Below, piece after piece: positions 16,319-25,204 of a stretch of 64,000 nt of DNA. Origin of the DNA: Desulfobulbus elongatus DSM 2908 (lineage in GTDB: Bacteria; Desulfobacterota; Desulfobulbia; Desulfobulbales; Desulfobulbaceae); NCBI RefSeq assembly GCF_000621145.1, contig NZ_JHZB01000011.1, positions 1-64,000 on the forward strand, given 5' to 3'. Both the position numbers and the translations under genes were made by a program. The notes below the pieces were generated by a model that searched no databases, was not told the origin of the DNA, and saw only the letters and a program-made list of their open reading frames with translations. Position 1 is the stretch's first letter. Each line of letters begins with the position of its first letter.

Positions 16319-18162
16319 TGCATGTCCTCCGTATGGTGATCTTGTTGGTCTTCGTCGGGTTTCCTGTTTTCCGTCAAAGCGCGTTCGACATCCCGTTCTT
16401 TGAGGTAATTGCGGTACACGATGTCCACCTCCTCGGCATCCATGGTTTCGTTGAGGAGCAGGACCTCGGCGAAGGTGTGGAGAAAGCGGTTGTGTTTGTG
16501 CAGCAGGTCGGCGGCCTGATCGGCACATTCCCCGATCAGCTGCCGGATCGCCCTGTCGATGCGGCGGGCCGTCATTTCGCTGTGGGGCGCGCTCTGCTCG
16601 CCGCCGACGAACTCGCCGCCGCGGCGGTAGGCCACCGGTCCCAGGTCGGCGCTCATGCCCCATTCGCAGACCAGGCGGGCGGCGATGTCCGTGGCCTGGA
16701 GGATATCGTTGCTGGCGCCGGTGGTCAGACGGTTGAACACCAGGGCCTCGGCGGCCCTGCCGCCCATGAGGATGGCGATCCGGTTCAGCAGGTAGTCGCG
16801 GGAATAGGTCAGGCGGTCGTCGAGGGGCAGTTGCTGGGTCAGGCCCATGGCCCGGCCCCTGGGGATGATGGTGATCTTGTGCAGGGGATCGGTCTCCTTG
16901 AGCAGGTAGCCGACGATGGCGTGGCCCGCCTCGTGGTAGGCGGTCAAACGCCGGTCCTGCTCGCTGACCGCGATGCTCTTGCGTTCGAGCCCCATGACGA
17001 TCTTGTCCTTGGCCTCCTCGAAATCGTCCATGTCCACCGCCGCCTTGTTGTGGCGGGCCGCCATCAGGGCGGCCTCGTTGACCAGGTTGGCGATCTCGGC
17101 GCCGCTGAAACCGGGGATGGAACGGGCGACGGTGGGCAGATCGATGGCCGGGGCGGTGACGATTTTCTGGGCGTGCACTTCGAGGATCTTCAGCCGTCCC
17201 CGCACATCGGGCAGGGACAGGGTGATCCGGCGGTCGAAGCGGCCGGGCCGCAGCAGGGCCGGGTCGAGGATGTCGGGCCGGTTGGTGGCGGCGATCAGGA
17301 TGACCGTGTCCCTGGTGTCGAAACCGTCCATCTCGACCAGGAGGGCGTTCAGGGTCTGGTTGCGCTCATCGCTGGCGCCGGTGCCCTGGCCGCTGGCGCG
17401 GCGGCCGCCGATGGCGTCGATCTCGTCGATGAAGATCAGGCAGGGCGGATGCTTCTTGGCCTCGGCAAACAGTTCCCGGACCCGCGAGGCGCCGACCCCG
17501 GCGAACATTTCGACGAAATCGGAGCCGCCCAGGGAAAAGAAGGCCACCGAGGCCTCGCCGGCAATGGCCTTGGCCAGGAGCGTCTTGCCGGTGCCCGGCG
17601 GTCCCTGGAGGAGCACGCCTTTGGGGATCTGGCAGCCGAGCCGGCTGTATTTCTCCGGATTCTTGAGGAATTCGACGATCTCCAGCAGCTCTTCCTTGGC
17701 CTCGGTGATGCCGGCCACATCGGCAAAGGTGACCCGTTCGCTCCTGACCGGGGTGAAGCGGGCGGTGCGGCGGCCGCCGAGCGCGCCGGCCACCGTCTTT
17801 TTGCTGAAGATGAGCCAGCCGGCCAGGATGAGAACCAGGGGCAGCAGGACCTTGAACGCATTGATTGCGCCTGAGGTCGGCTCGGCCTCGCCGGTGACGA
17901 TCACGTCCCGCTCCACCAGCAGGGGCACCAGGGCGGGCGGGTCCGGGGCGAAGGTGCCGAACGGCCGGCCGCTGTTGTCCTCGCCGGTCAGGGTTTGCCC
18001 CCGGAGGTGCACCTTCTTGATGCGGCCCTGCCGCAGATCGGCGAGGAATTCGGTGTACGGCCGTTCCGGCGGCGTGATCTCGAGCAGATAGACGTTGTAG
18101 CCGAACACGCCGATCGCGGTCAGGGTGAGCAGCAGCAGGCCGAGCTGCACCGGATTGCTCAT
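16315..18162 (-). CDS. ftsH: FtsH-family membrane AAA+ zinc metalloprotease
   Basis: A 615-residue protein with the full FtsH layout: membrane helices at about 6-24 and 102-120, Walker A GPPGTGKT at 187-194, Walker [10 protein letters not shown] (about 242-250), the SRH region ending in RPGRFDR, and the protease motif HEAGH at 410-414. It degrades or extracts membrane proteins using ATP. ATG 18162 overlaps the stop of the upstream transposase-like gene (ATGA) and has AGGAGG, and its own stop overlaps the cytochrome start. This operon placement suggests a dedicated FtsH for quality control or turnover of the redox complex rather than the housekeeping copy. Confidence 0.92.
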   Translation of the reverse strand: MSNPVQLGLLLLTLTAIGVFGYNVYLLEITPPERPYTEFLADLRQGRIKKVHLRGQTLTGEDNSGRPFGTFAPDPPALVPLLVERDVIVTGEAEPTSGAINAFKVLLPLVLILAGWLIFSKKTVAGALGGRRTARFTPVRSERVTFADVAGITEAKEELLEIVEFLKNPEKYSRLGCQIPKGVLLQGPPGTGKTLLAKAIAGEASVAFFSLGGSDFVEMFAGVGASRVRELFAEAKKHPPCLIFIDEIDAIGGRRASGQGTGASDERNQTLNALLVEMDGFDTRDTVILIAATNRPDILDPALLRPGRFDRRITLSLPDVRGRLKILEVHAQKIVTAPAIDLPTVARSIPGFSGAEIANLVNEAALMAARHNKAAVDMDDFEEAKDKIVMGLERKSIAVSEQDRRLTAYHEAGHAIVGYLLKETDPLHKITIIPRGRAMGLTQQLPLDDRLTYSRDYLLNRIAILMGGRAAEALVFNRLTTGASNDILQATDIAARLVCEWGMSADLGPVAYRRGGEFVGGEQSAPHSEMTARRIDRAIRQLIGECADQAADLLHKHNRFLHTFAEVLLLNETMDAEEVDIVYRNYLKERDVERALTENRKPDEDQQDHHTEDMQ

Positions 18163-19088
18163 GGTTCCTCCTGCGGCAGTTTCGCCGCCACGGCGGCCCG
18201 GACCGCATGGCGGTAGCGCTCGATCGAACCGCCGAGTACGCCGCCGAGCAGGGCCGTGAACACCGCTTCGTGGTCGGGCAGCAGGGCGGCATTGTTGCGG
18301 AAACAGAATTCGTCCAGATACAGTTGCAGATGCCTGCAGGTGACCCCGCCGCGGTGCACCCCGTGGAGACAGGTTTCCAGGCGGCGGCTCAGTCCCTGGA
18401 TGCGCGGCGACGGTTCCCGGCGGCAGGGGACGACCGTATAGGCGCCGGCCCCGCGGAGCAGCGGCAGAATCTGGTGGTCGCCGCTCAGCAGGGTGCTTGT
18501 TTCCCGGACCGCCTCCCTGAGAAAACGGAAGAGGTTTTCCTCCTCGACCGCGGCGATATGGCGCATGCGCATCCGGCTGATGCTGCCGAGGGCGGGCACG
18601 ATTTCCACCGCGGTCAGGACCAGGGCGCGCTCCCCGCGGCGAGAGGCCGGCGCCACGGGCTCGCAGCCGAGTTCCACCACGCCCCGGCAGGGCTGCCGGT
18701 CCGCCTGCGCCATGGCCGTCCGCAGTTTCTGCAGCCAGACCCAGGCGGTCTGGTAGCAGGACAGGCCGAACAGGCGCTGCAACTCCTTGGCGCTGGACTC
18801 GAACGGCGAGAGACTGAACCAGCGGATGGCCAGCAGCCATTCCCTGATCGGCTTCTTCGTGCCGTGCAGCAGGGTGCCGGTGGTCAGGGAACTGCGGTGG
18901 CCGCAATAGGGACAAACAAGTATGCGGCGGGCGGCCATGCCCGGGTGGCAGGTGCGGCACAGGGGACAGACAAAGCCCTGGGGCCAGCGCAGCCGGAAGA
19001 GAAAGGCGATGCTCTCCTCTTCGTCCGGGAACAGGCGGGCAAAGGCATGCAGGGGGGCGGTCTGGCTGTCGGGGGCGATGGAAGGCAT
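18159..19088 (-). CDS. Domesticated IS1595/ISXO2-type transposase-derived protein
   Basis: A 309-residue protein collinear with IS1595-family transposases: zinc ribbon CPLC (41-44) and CPYC (59-62), the following helix-turn-helix-like segment (KELQRLFGLSCYQTAWVWLQKLR), and the C-terminal signature HLQLYLDEFCFRNN. The first catalytic acid motif, VEVDD in active relatives, is VELGCEP here, and the second, normally SDG, reads SGD. Transposition activity is therefore unlikely. It is the first gene after a sigma-54 promoter and its stop overlaps the ftsH start, which is how a retained host gene behaves and not a recent insertion. I start at ATG 19088 because the -24/-12 promoter lies just above it. 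A DNA-binding or adaptor role is inference. Confidence 0.8.
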   Translation of the reverse strand: MPSIAPDSQTAPLHAFARLFPDEEESIAFLFRLRWPQGFVCPLCRTCHPGMAARRILVCPYCGHRSSLTTGTLLHGTKKPIREWLLAIRWFSLSPFESSAKELQRLFGLSCYQTAWVWLQKLRTAMAQADRQPCRGVVELGCEPVAPASRRGERALVLTAVEIVPALGSISRMRMRHIAAVEEENLFRFLREAVRETSTLLSGDHQILPLLRGAGAYTVVPCRREPSPRIQGLSRRLETCLHGVHRGGVTCRHLQLYLDEFCFRNNAALLPDHEAVFTALLGGVLGGSIERYRHAVRAAVAAKLPQEEP

Positions 19089-19140
19089 GGCTGTTGGGCG
19101 CACTCCGGAGAATGAACGTATCCACTTGGCTGCGGACGTT

Positions 19141-19156
19141 TGCACGGTCGGTGCCA
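19141..19156 (-). promoter_or_regulatory. Sigma-54 (-24/-12) promoter of the redox operon
   Basis: Minus strand: TGGCAC, five bases, GTGCA, with ten bases between GG and GC. It matches the sigma-54 consensus at all invariant positions. A start about 12 bases beyond the GC gives a leader of roughly 40 bases to ATG 19088. The AT-rich stretch at about 19275-19330, between promoter and enhancers, could hold a DNA-bending protein, but no exact IHF site was confirmed. Confidence 0.85.
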
Positions 19157-19370
19157 CACCGCGCCTGCCTGGCCGAATGTTGGCAGCGGTTCGCTCAACA
19201 TGCTTGTTTCATAAGGAAATATTGACTGTTCTCCCGTTGGCACCACGGGGCGGGTTGGTTGTGGCTTCCGTCTGAAAAAATGGAGACTGTTCTGTTAATG
19301 GATTGAAAATATGAATGAAAATTGACTGGACACCTGGAGGGCACCTGCCGGGGCGGCGGCCCGGCCGCGT

Positions 19371-19419
19371 ACCACGGAAGTGTGGCGGCGCCACGGTTGT
19401 GTGGCCACGGAATCGTGGC
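19371..19419. promoter_or_regulatory. Enhancer cluster B: three adjacent GCCAC-N6-GTGGC operators
   Basis: Three copies: ACCACGGAAGTGTGGC at 19371-19386, GCCACGGTTGTGTGGC at 19390-19405, and GCCACGGAATCGTGGC at 19404-19419. The last two share two bases. They begin six bases after the stop codon of the sigma-54 regulator and lie about 215-265 bp above the -24 element of the redox operon, a normal enhancer distance. Confidence 0.88.
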
Positions 19420-19424
19420 GGCAG

Positions 19425-21233
19425 CTAGAGGTCGGCCTGGGAGAGATCGAGGCGCAGCTCCCGGATCCTGCGGTAGAGGGTCGTGCGGTCGATGCCGAGC
19501 AGGCGGGCGGCCTTGGCCTTGTTGCCGCCGGCTTTCCGCAGGGCCTGGAGCAGGCGTTCGGAGGGGGAGAGTTCCGGCGGCGGCACCGCCGGAACGGCTG
19601 CGGGGTGCGCGGGCCGCTCGCCGCCTGCGGGGCCGACGGACTGCGCCGCCGCCATCTGCGCCTGATACTGGGTGATCTCCCGCGAGAGATGGTCGGTGGC
19701 GATGGTCGGGCCCTGGCAGAGGACGCAGGCCCGCTCGATGACGTGCTCCAACTCGCGCACGTTCCCTGGCCAGGGGTAGGCCAGCAGCAGCTGCTGCGCC
19801 TGGTCGGAGATGCCGCCGATGTTCTTCCCGATTTTGGCGGCGATCCTGTCGATGAAGTGGCCGGCGAGCAGGAGAATATCCTCGCCCCGTTCCCGCAGCG
19901 GCGGCAGGATGACGTCGATCACCCGCAGGCGGAAGTAGAGATCCTCGCGGAAGGCGCCCGCGCGGACTTTTTCCCTGAGATTGACATGGGTGGCGGCGAT
20001 CACCCGGACATCGACCCGTAGCGGCGTATCCTGGCCCACCGGATAGAAGGTGCTTTCCTGGAGAAAGCGCAGCAGCCGCAGCTGCATCATCGGCGGGATG
20101 TCGCCGATCTCGTCGAGGAAGAGCGTGCCGCCGTCGGCCTGGAGGATGCGGCCCATGCGGTCGCGGTCGGCGCCGGTGAACGAGCCCTTGCGGTGGCCGA
20201 ACAGTTCGCTCTCCAGCAGCGTTTCCGGGATGGCGGTGCAGTCGACCTTGATAAGGGGCCGGTTGGCGCGGTGGCTCTCCCGGTGCAGGGCCTCGGCGGC
20301 CAGTTCCTTGCCCGTGCCCGACTCGCCGGTGACCAGCACGCTCAGGTCCAGGCGGCCGACATTCTCGATCAGGGTGTACACCGCCTGCATGGCGTCGCTG
20401 GCGCCGAGAAACCGGTGAAAATGGTGCCGCCGGCCCGCCGGTTGCGGCTCGGGACTGGTCAGGTCGCGCAGCACCATGACCGCGCCCCCGATGCCGCCGG
20501 CCCCGTCCTTGAGGGGGGCGGTGGCAACGCTGAGCACCTTTTTGGGTTGATCGACCTCCCGGCACTCGAACAGTTTCGGGCTGCTTTCCTGGCCGGTTTT
20601 CAGGACCTGGAGCAGATCCTTTTTCAGCGGCAGGAAGGCCTCCCGGCCGCAGAGGGGGATAATGCTCCGCCGGTCGGCCAGACCGGGATCCAACTCGTTC
20701 AACAGCAGCCGGGCCGCCGGGTTCATTTCCATGATGTTGAGATTGCCATCCACGGTGACGATTCCGTCGGTCACGCTGCGGAACACGGTTTCCAGAAAGG
20801 CACGGTCGCGTTCCCGCTCCCGTTCCGCCCGCCGTTGCCCCTGCTCCAGCCGATACTGGCGCAGCGCCAACCGGGCCGTCTTCAGCAGCGTCTCCTTGTC
20901 CACCGGCTTGGGGATGTAGTCGAAGGCGCCGAGCCGCACCGCCTCGGCCGCGGTTTCCACCGTCGGGTAGCCGGTGATCATCACCACCGGGCAGACCATC
21001 CCCAGCTCCCGGACCCGCTTGAGCACGTCGATGCCGGTGTGGCCGCCGAGGACGATATCGCTGACGATCAGATCGAAACGGTGGGCGCTGATTTCCCGCA
21101 GGGCCTCCGCGAAGGTGGCCGCGGTGCGCACCGGCGCATATCCCTGGTTCTGGAGGAAAAACTGAAAGGTGTTGCGCAGGCTTTCCTCGTCGTCGATCAC
21201 CAGGATGGCGGCTTTCTCGGCGGGGTCGTTCAT
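19425..21233 (-). CDS. Sigma-54-dependent response regulator (REC-PAS-AAA+-Fis)
   Basis: A 602-residue bacterial enhancer-binding protein. The receiver domain has acidic pocket D14/D15, phosphoacceptor D59 (LIVSDIVLGG) and K109. A PAS-like segment follows at about 150-260. The AAA+ domain has Walker A GESGTGKE at 303-310, the sigma-54 contact loop as GSFTGA at 350-355 (normally GAFTGA) and Walker B LFLDEIGD at 371-378. A Fis-type helix-turn-helix closes the protein (NKAKAARLLGIDRTTLYRRI). ATG 21233 overlaps the stop of the PAS gene. It probably binds the GCCAC-N6-GTGGC sites and activates the two -24/-12 promoters. It is cotranscribed with its kinase. Confidence 0.93.
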   Translation of the reverse strand: MNDPAEKAAILVIDDEESLRNTFQFFLQNQGYAPVRTAATFAEALREISAHRFDLIVSDIVLGGHTGIDVLKRVRELGMVCPVVMITGYPTVETAAEAVRLGAFDYIPKPVDKETLLKTARLALRQYRLEQGQRRAERERERDRAFLETVFRSVTDGIVTVDGNLNIMEMNPAARLLLNELDPGLADRRSIIPLCGREAFLPLKKDLLQVLKTGQESSPKLFECREVDQPKKVLSVATAPLKDGAGGIGGAVMVLRDLTSPEPQPAGRRHHFHRFLGASDAMQAVYTLIENVGRLDLSVLVTGESGTGKELAAEALHRESHRANRPLIKVDCTAIPETLLESELFGHRKGSFTGADRDRMGRILQADGGTLFLDEIGDIPPMMQLRLLRFLQESTFYPVGQDTPLRVDVRVIAATHVNLREKVRAGAFREDLYFRLRVIDVILPPLRERGEDILLLAGHFIDRIAAKIGKNIGGISDQAQQLLLAYPWPGNVRELEHVIERACVLCQGPTIATDHLSREITQYQAQMAAAQSVGPAGGERPAHPAAVPAVPPPELSPSERLLQALRKAGGNKAKAARLLGIDRTTLYRRIRELRLDLSQADL

Positions 21234-22006
21234 GGTCGTTCTCCCGGAGGCAAGGGTTGGCGGCAGACGGTCAGGTCGCGGAAGACCACCACCGCGCCGG
21301 TCAGCCGGCGGTTTTCGAGGATCGGCGTGCTCATGTATTCCACCGGAAAGCTGGTGCCGTCGCGCCGCCAGAAGATCTCGTCGCCGCCGAAATGGATCTT
21401 GCCGTCCCGATAGGCCTGGTGGATCGGACATTGGCTGACCGGATACGGCTCGCCGTCGGCCCGGGTATGGTGGATCAGGCCGTGGTGCGACTGGCCGACC
21501 AGGTCGTCGGCCTCCCAGCCGAGCATCAGGGCGGCGGCCCTGTTGACAAAGGTCACCCTGCCGTCGATGTCCAGGCCGAAGATGCCCTCGCCGGCGGATT
21601 CGAGGATCAGTTCCATCCGCCGCTTGATCCGCCTGGTCTCGGTCTCGGCCTGGATCCGTTCGGCGATTTCGCGGTTGAGCGAGGCGTTGGCCACGCTGAT
21701 CTCGAAGGTGCGGCGCTCCACCCGTTGTTCGAGATCCTCCTTGACCGCGGCCAGTTCACCGCCGGTTTCGTCCAATCGCCGCTCCAGTTCGCCGAGGTCC
21801 CGGCCCAGTTTGCCCACCTGGGCGCGAACCAGCACGGCAACCGCGAAAAACAGGCCGACCATGACCAGAAACGACAGCAGGGCAAAGGGCCATTGCCGCA
21901 CCTCTTCCGGGCCGATGAGCATCTGCCGGTCCATCAGCGCCAAAAGCACGGCGGCCACGAAAAAAGACATCCCCAGTTGACCGAGCAGCCTGGTCTGTGC
22001 CGGCAT
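21230..22006 (-). CDS. Membrane PAS-domain protein lacking a kinase domain
   Basis: A 258-residue protein with two membrane helices (about 10-26 and 40-62), a coiled coil (about 65-130) and one PAS domain (about 132-250; LILESAGEGIFGLDIDGRVTFVNRAAALMLGW). No HisKA, ATPase, receiver or output domain follows. It lies between the kinase and regulator genes with no gap on either side, so it probably acts in the same signalling pathway, perhaps as a membrane input or scaffold for the cytosolic kinase. The C-terminus is short and proline-rich. Its sequence does not show a cofactor. Confidence 0.8.
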   Translation of the reverse strand: MPAQTRLLGQLGMSFFVAAVLLALMDRQMLIGPEEVRQWPFALLSFLVMVGLFFAVAVLVRAQVGKLGRDLGELERRLDETGGELAAVKEDLEQRVERRTFEISVANASLNREIAERIQAETETRRIKRRMELILESAGEGIFGLDIDGRVTFVNRAAALMLGWEADDLVGQSHHGLIHHTRADGEPYPVSQCPIHQAYRDGKIHFGGDEIFWRRDGTSFPVEYMSTPILENRRLTGAVVVFRDLTVCRQPLPPGERP

Positions 22007-24028
22007 TCAGTTCGTGCCTCCCTCTGCCGTGGGCAGATCGATGATGGCGGTGGTCCATTCGCCCCATTGGCTCTTGATGCGGAAGTGCCCCTTGTTTTCC
22101 CGGATCAGGCTGTGACTGATGCTCAGCCCCAATCCCGTGCCTTCCCCCTTGGATTTGGTCGAGAAAAAGGGGTCCATCAGCCGGTCCATCAGGTCGTGCT
22201 CGATGCCGGTGCCGTAATCGGTGATGGTGATGCGCACGAGATCCCGCTGCCCGTGCTGCCTGGGAAAGGCGGCGATGGCGATCAGCTTGTCGGCATGGGC
22301 CGTGGGATAGCGTTCGTTGAGGGCGTAGCGGGCGTTGCTGAAGACGTTGAGAAAGACCTGCTGGATCTGCTGCGGGTTGCAGAAGGCGAGCGGCAGGTCG
22401 TCGGCATAGTCTTCCGCCAGGGTGATGCCGTCGATCAGGTACTGATGCCGGATCAGTTCGATGCAATGGCGAAACAGGGTGGGCACGTGCACCGGTTCGG
22501 CGCTCTGCTCCCGCTTGCGGGAAAAGTCGAGCAGGTTCTTGGTGATGCCGGCGATGCGCTGCCCCTCCCTGATAATATGGCGGAGGATGCGGGCATCGGG
22601 CCCGGCCTGGCCGGAATCGATCAGGATCTGGGCGTAGTTGATGATACCGTTGATCGGGTTGTTGATCTCGTGGGCCACGCCGGCGGCCAGTTCGCCCACC
22701 GAGGCCAGTTGGGCGGCGCGGAAGGCCTCGGCCTTCATCAACTGTTCCTCGGTCAGATCGCGGGCGAGCAGCAGCGCCGCTCCGGAGGTGCCGTCGCAGG
22801 CGAGCAGCGGGCTGACGGTGAGCAGGAAATTGCCGCGCAGGCCCTGGAGTTCGGTTTCGAAAATACGGCTCTTCTTCTGGCCGAGCAGCACCTCCAGCGG
22901 GCAGATGGCCCCGGGCCGGCGGTTGCCGTGCAGGATCTCGCACACGCCGCGGCCGATGAGTTCTTCGCGGGGTCGGCGCGCCGCCGCCACCGTGGCCGGG
23001 TTGACGTCGAGGATGGTCCCCTGTTCGGAGACGATCAGGGCGGGGTCCTGCACCGAGGAAAAGATGTTCTCCCATTTGGCCAGGGCGTGGTTGAGCGCCT
23101 GGTCGGCCGCGAGCTTGCCGGTGATGTCGATGCCGAACAGCACCAGGCCCACCCGGCCCTGCTCAATGTCCGGACGGATGGAACCGTGCCACTCGATCAT
23201 CCGCCTGTCGCCGTTGCGGGTGAGCAGTTCGGCCTGAAAATTCATCTCCGACCAGCCGCCCTTCAACACCCGGGAAAACCTGTTCTGACTCTCGGCCCGC
23301 TTTTCCGGGCTGATGAGGACATCCACCCAGAACTTGCCCTTGACCTCGGCCTCGGCATGGCCGGTGACCTCCTGGGCGGTGGGGTTGAAGGAGAGGATTT
23401 CGCCGCAATGGGAGAGCGACACCAGCAGGGCCTGGACCGTCTGCACGATCTCGCAGTTGAAGTCGTGCTCCAGGCGCAGGTGGCGCGAGGTGTCGTGCAG
23501 GGACAGGGCGCGGGAGAGGGTCGCGGCCACATTGGCGATGAAATCGAATTCGATCCCGGTCAGACTGTCCTCCCTGATCGAGTGGACGGTCAGTACCCCG
23601 TATTGCTGCCGGTTATGGACCAAGGGCCAGGAACCGCAGGTGCGGCTGCCGGTCATGGCCGCGAGCCGGCCGAGCGCCCCGGCATCGTCTTCGGTGTCCA
23701 AACCGGCGACGACCGGGCCACCGTCGCGCAGGGCCCGCGCCGCGCTGTTGGTTGCCGGCGCCTCCCCGACCAGCCGCTCCAGCGCCTGCCGGCATTGCCG
23801 TGCCGGCAGGCCGTCCCGGACGACCATGGTGACCGGCGCGATCGTGTTGCCGTGCTCTTTTCTTCCCACCCACACCAGGTTGTAGTCCGGGTCCTGGAGG
23901 AGCAGGCTGCAGCAACGGGTGAGAAACACCGTCTCGTCGGCGACCGACTCGACCTGGAGTTCGCCGATGTCCCGCAACAGTTTGTAGCGCTGCACGTACC
24001 GCGCTATTCTGCCCGCCTCCGTTTCCAT
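22007..24028 (-). CDS. Soluble multi-sensor histidine kinase (GAF-PAS-PAS-HisKA-HATPase)
   Basis: A 673-residue kinase without membrane helices. The N-terminal third looks GAF-like (cysteines CC at about 43-44), followed by two PAS segments. The dimerisation box GVAHEINNPINGIINY places the phosphoacceptor at H453. The ATPase has N-box NVFSNARYALNE, DYGTGIE and GLGLSIS. It is the obvious donor for the sigma-54 regulator two genes downstream. ATG 24028 is chosen because upstream sequence contains the operator cluster. The ribosome site is weak. Regulon operators lie 42-99 bp above the start, suggesting feedback on its own expression. Confidence 0.9.
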   Translation of the reverse strand: METEAGRIARYVQRYKLLRDIGELQVESVADETVFLTRCCSLLLQDPDYNLVWVGRKEHGNTIAPVTMVVRDGLPARQCRQALERLVGEAPATNSAARALRDGGPVVAGLDTEDDAGALGRLAAMTGSRTCGSWPLVHNRQQYGVLTVHSIREDSLTGIEFDFIANVAATLSRALSLHDTSRHLRLEHDFNCEIVQTVQALLVSLSHCGEILSFNPTAQEVTGHAEAEVKGKFWVDVLISPEKRAESQNRFSRVLKGGWSEMNFQAELLTRNGDRRMIEWHGSIRPDIEQGRVGLVLFGIDITGKLAADQALNHALAKWENIFSSVQDPALIVSEQGTILDVNPATVAAARRPREELIGRGVCEILHGNRRPGAICPLEVLLGQKKSRIFETELQGLRGNFLLTVSPLLACDGTSGAALLLARDLTEEQLMKAEAFRAAQLASVGELAAGVAHEINNPINGIINYAQILIDSGQAGPDARILRHIIREGQRIAGITKNLLDFSRKREQSAEPVHVPTLFRHCIELIRHQYLIDGITLAEDYADDLPLAFCNPQQIQQVFLNVFSNARYALNERYPTAHADKLIAIAAFPRQHGQRDLVRITITDYGTGIEHDLMDRLMDPFFSTKSKGEGTGLGLSISHSLIRENKGHFRIKSQWGEWTTAIIDLPTAEGGTN

Positions 24029-24069
24029 GTCATGCTGTCCCGGTTGACCGTTGTCGGCCGTGTTGTTCC

Positions 24070-24127
24070 GCCACGATTGTGTGGCGCCGGCCGCGACCGC
24101 GCCACACAAATGCCACACAACCGTGGC
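24070..24127. promoter_or_regulatory. Operator cluster C: two GCCAC-N6-GTGGC sites and a half-site above the kinase operon
   Basis: GCCACGATTGTGTGGC at 24070-24085 and GCCACACAACCGTGGC at 24112-24127; the latter is the exact reverse complement of the middle site of cluster B. A GCCAC half-site lies at 24101-24105. No -24/-12 promoter was found between these sites and ATG 24028, so they may act as a negative or feedback operator. Confidence 0.82.
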
Positions 24128-24634
24128 GGATGTGCGGCATGATTGTCGTTTTTGTCCTCATCCGTGCATCGAATATGCCCGTGTCAGGAGGGCGGAAACA
24201 TGGGAACGAAAAGAGGGGGAGGCAAGAAGGGGGCGTTCTTGCCGAGAGATGGCGACGGCGGCAAGGCCGGGCCGGGGGCAGCGGCCTCGGCCATTCCGAC
24301 CCGGGCGACGGCCTTGCTGTCGGCTGCCTGAATAGCCGCGTCCGTTGGAGGCGTCGGCAATGGCCCTGCTGGCCGGCGCCCCGTTGCCGGGGGGATCGGG
24401 AGTGGCGCCGAGGATGCGATGGGCCTCATTCGCCTGGGACACGGGCGTGGTTCAGGTCGGTGATCCCGGTCGGGATAGCCTCCGCGCCGGTTTCGGTGGG
24501 GCGGGAGGGCGTCCGGCCCGGTCCCGAGGTGGCCTCGTGGCCGACCGCGCTTCCCGCCGAGCCGACGATGGAGCTGTCCACGCCTGCCGTCGGTCAACGG
24601 CAGGCGGTGCCGAACATGGTGCCCGCCGGGCCAC
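24128..24634. other. No recognised gene
   Basis: This 507-bp stretch upstream of the kinase operon is GC-rich and open in several frames, but none gives a recognisable protein. Proteins of the NifX/FeMo-cofactor-binding type that often accompany DUF5320 genes were looked for here and not found. The kinase promoter must lie near its lower end. Confidence 0.5.
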
Positions 24635-24859
24635 TCACCGATTGCCGCGCTGCTGGCCGCGACCGCCGCCGCAACGGCCGCCCCGGCCCGCGCATCGCCC
24701 GCCCTGACGCATGCCCCGGCCCATGCCCTGGCCGGCATCGGCCTGGCCGGTCTGCGCCCCGGCCGGCTGCGCATCGTTTACATTGTTTTGCCTGCACCAG
24801 CCCAGCCCGCGGCCGAGCGGTCCGTTGCCCGTGGGGCCCTGTCCGTTCATTCCTGGCAT
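24635..24859 (-). CDS. DUF5320-type small Gly/Arg/Cys-rich protein
   Basis: A 74-residue protein starting MPGMNGQGPTGNGPLGRGLGWC, the typical DUF5320 opening (MPG-x-GTGPxGxGPxTGxGxGxC). The rest is glycine, arginine and glutamine rich with a few cysteines, so low in complexity. ATG 24859 has GGAGGT upstream. Family members are common in anaerobes next to NifX-like or Mrp-type iron-sulfur proteins; none is adjacent here. Function is unknown. Confidence 0.75.
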   Translation of the reverse strand: MPGMNGQGPTGNGPLGRGLGWCRQNNVNDAQPAGAQTGQADAGQGMGRGMRQGGRCAGRGGRCGGGRGQQRGNR

Positions 24860-25204
24860 ACTGTACCTCCGTTGGTGATTGTGCGCGGGGACGGAGCGCC
24901 GGGCAAGGAGAATGCCTGCCGGATGCATCGCTCCCCGCCCGGTGCTGCTTTGCTTGCGGCCCCGCACTTTATGCCGGTAACAAAGCATTCCTCGTGCCAG
25001 AGGGCGGCTTCGGTGTCAACAGTAGAATAACCGTACGGAAAGACGAGGGAAAATAATACACCCGGTGATACAGGCGCAGGGGAGAGCCATGGTACGGGTC
25101 GCGCTTGCGCAACGTTGTGCGACTCTGTTGGGATGCCATCGTGCGACTCCGTTGGGCGGCCAGGGCGCTGGCCGCATTCCGGCCGCGCCCCGAACGCCGG
25201 TCGC
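24860..25204. other. Spacer with a two-copy short tandem repeat
   Basis: No gene was recognised. Two copies of GTGCGACTCYGTTGGG occur 24 bp apart at 25117-25132 and 25141-25156, just downstream of the KamA-type gene. Their role is unknown; they could be a chance duplication. Confidence 0.4.

Noticed and set aside
16309-17874. Long open frame on the plus strand opposite ftsH
   Set aside because: It is antisense to a clearly conserved FtsH protein and has no family features; high GC content opens such frames.
18159-19157. Longer N-terminus for the transposase-derived protein
   Set aside because: The extension would overlap the -24/-12 promoter and is not family-like.
24128-24634. NifX-like gene accompanying the DUF5320 gene
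   Set aside because: No frame in this stretch shows the family pattern.
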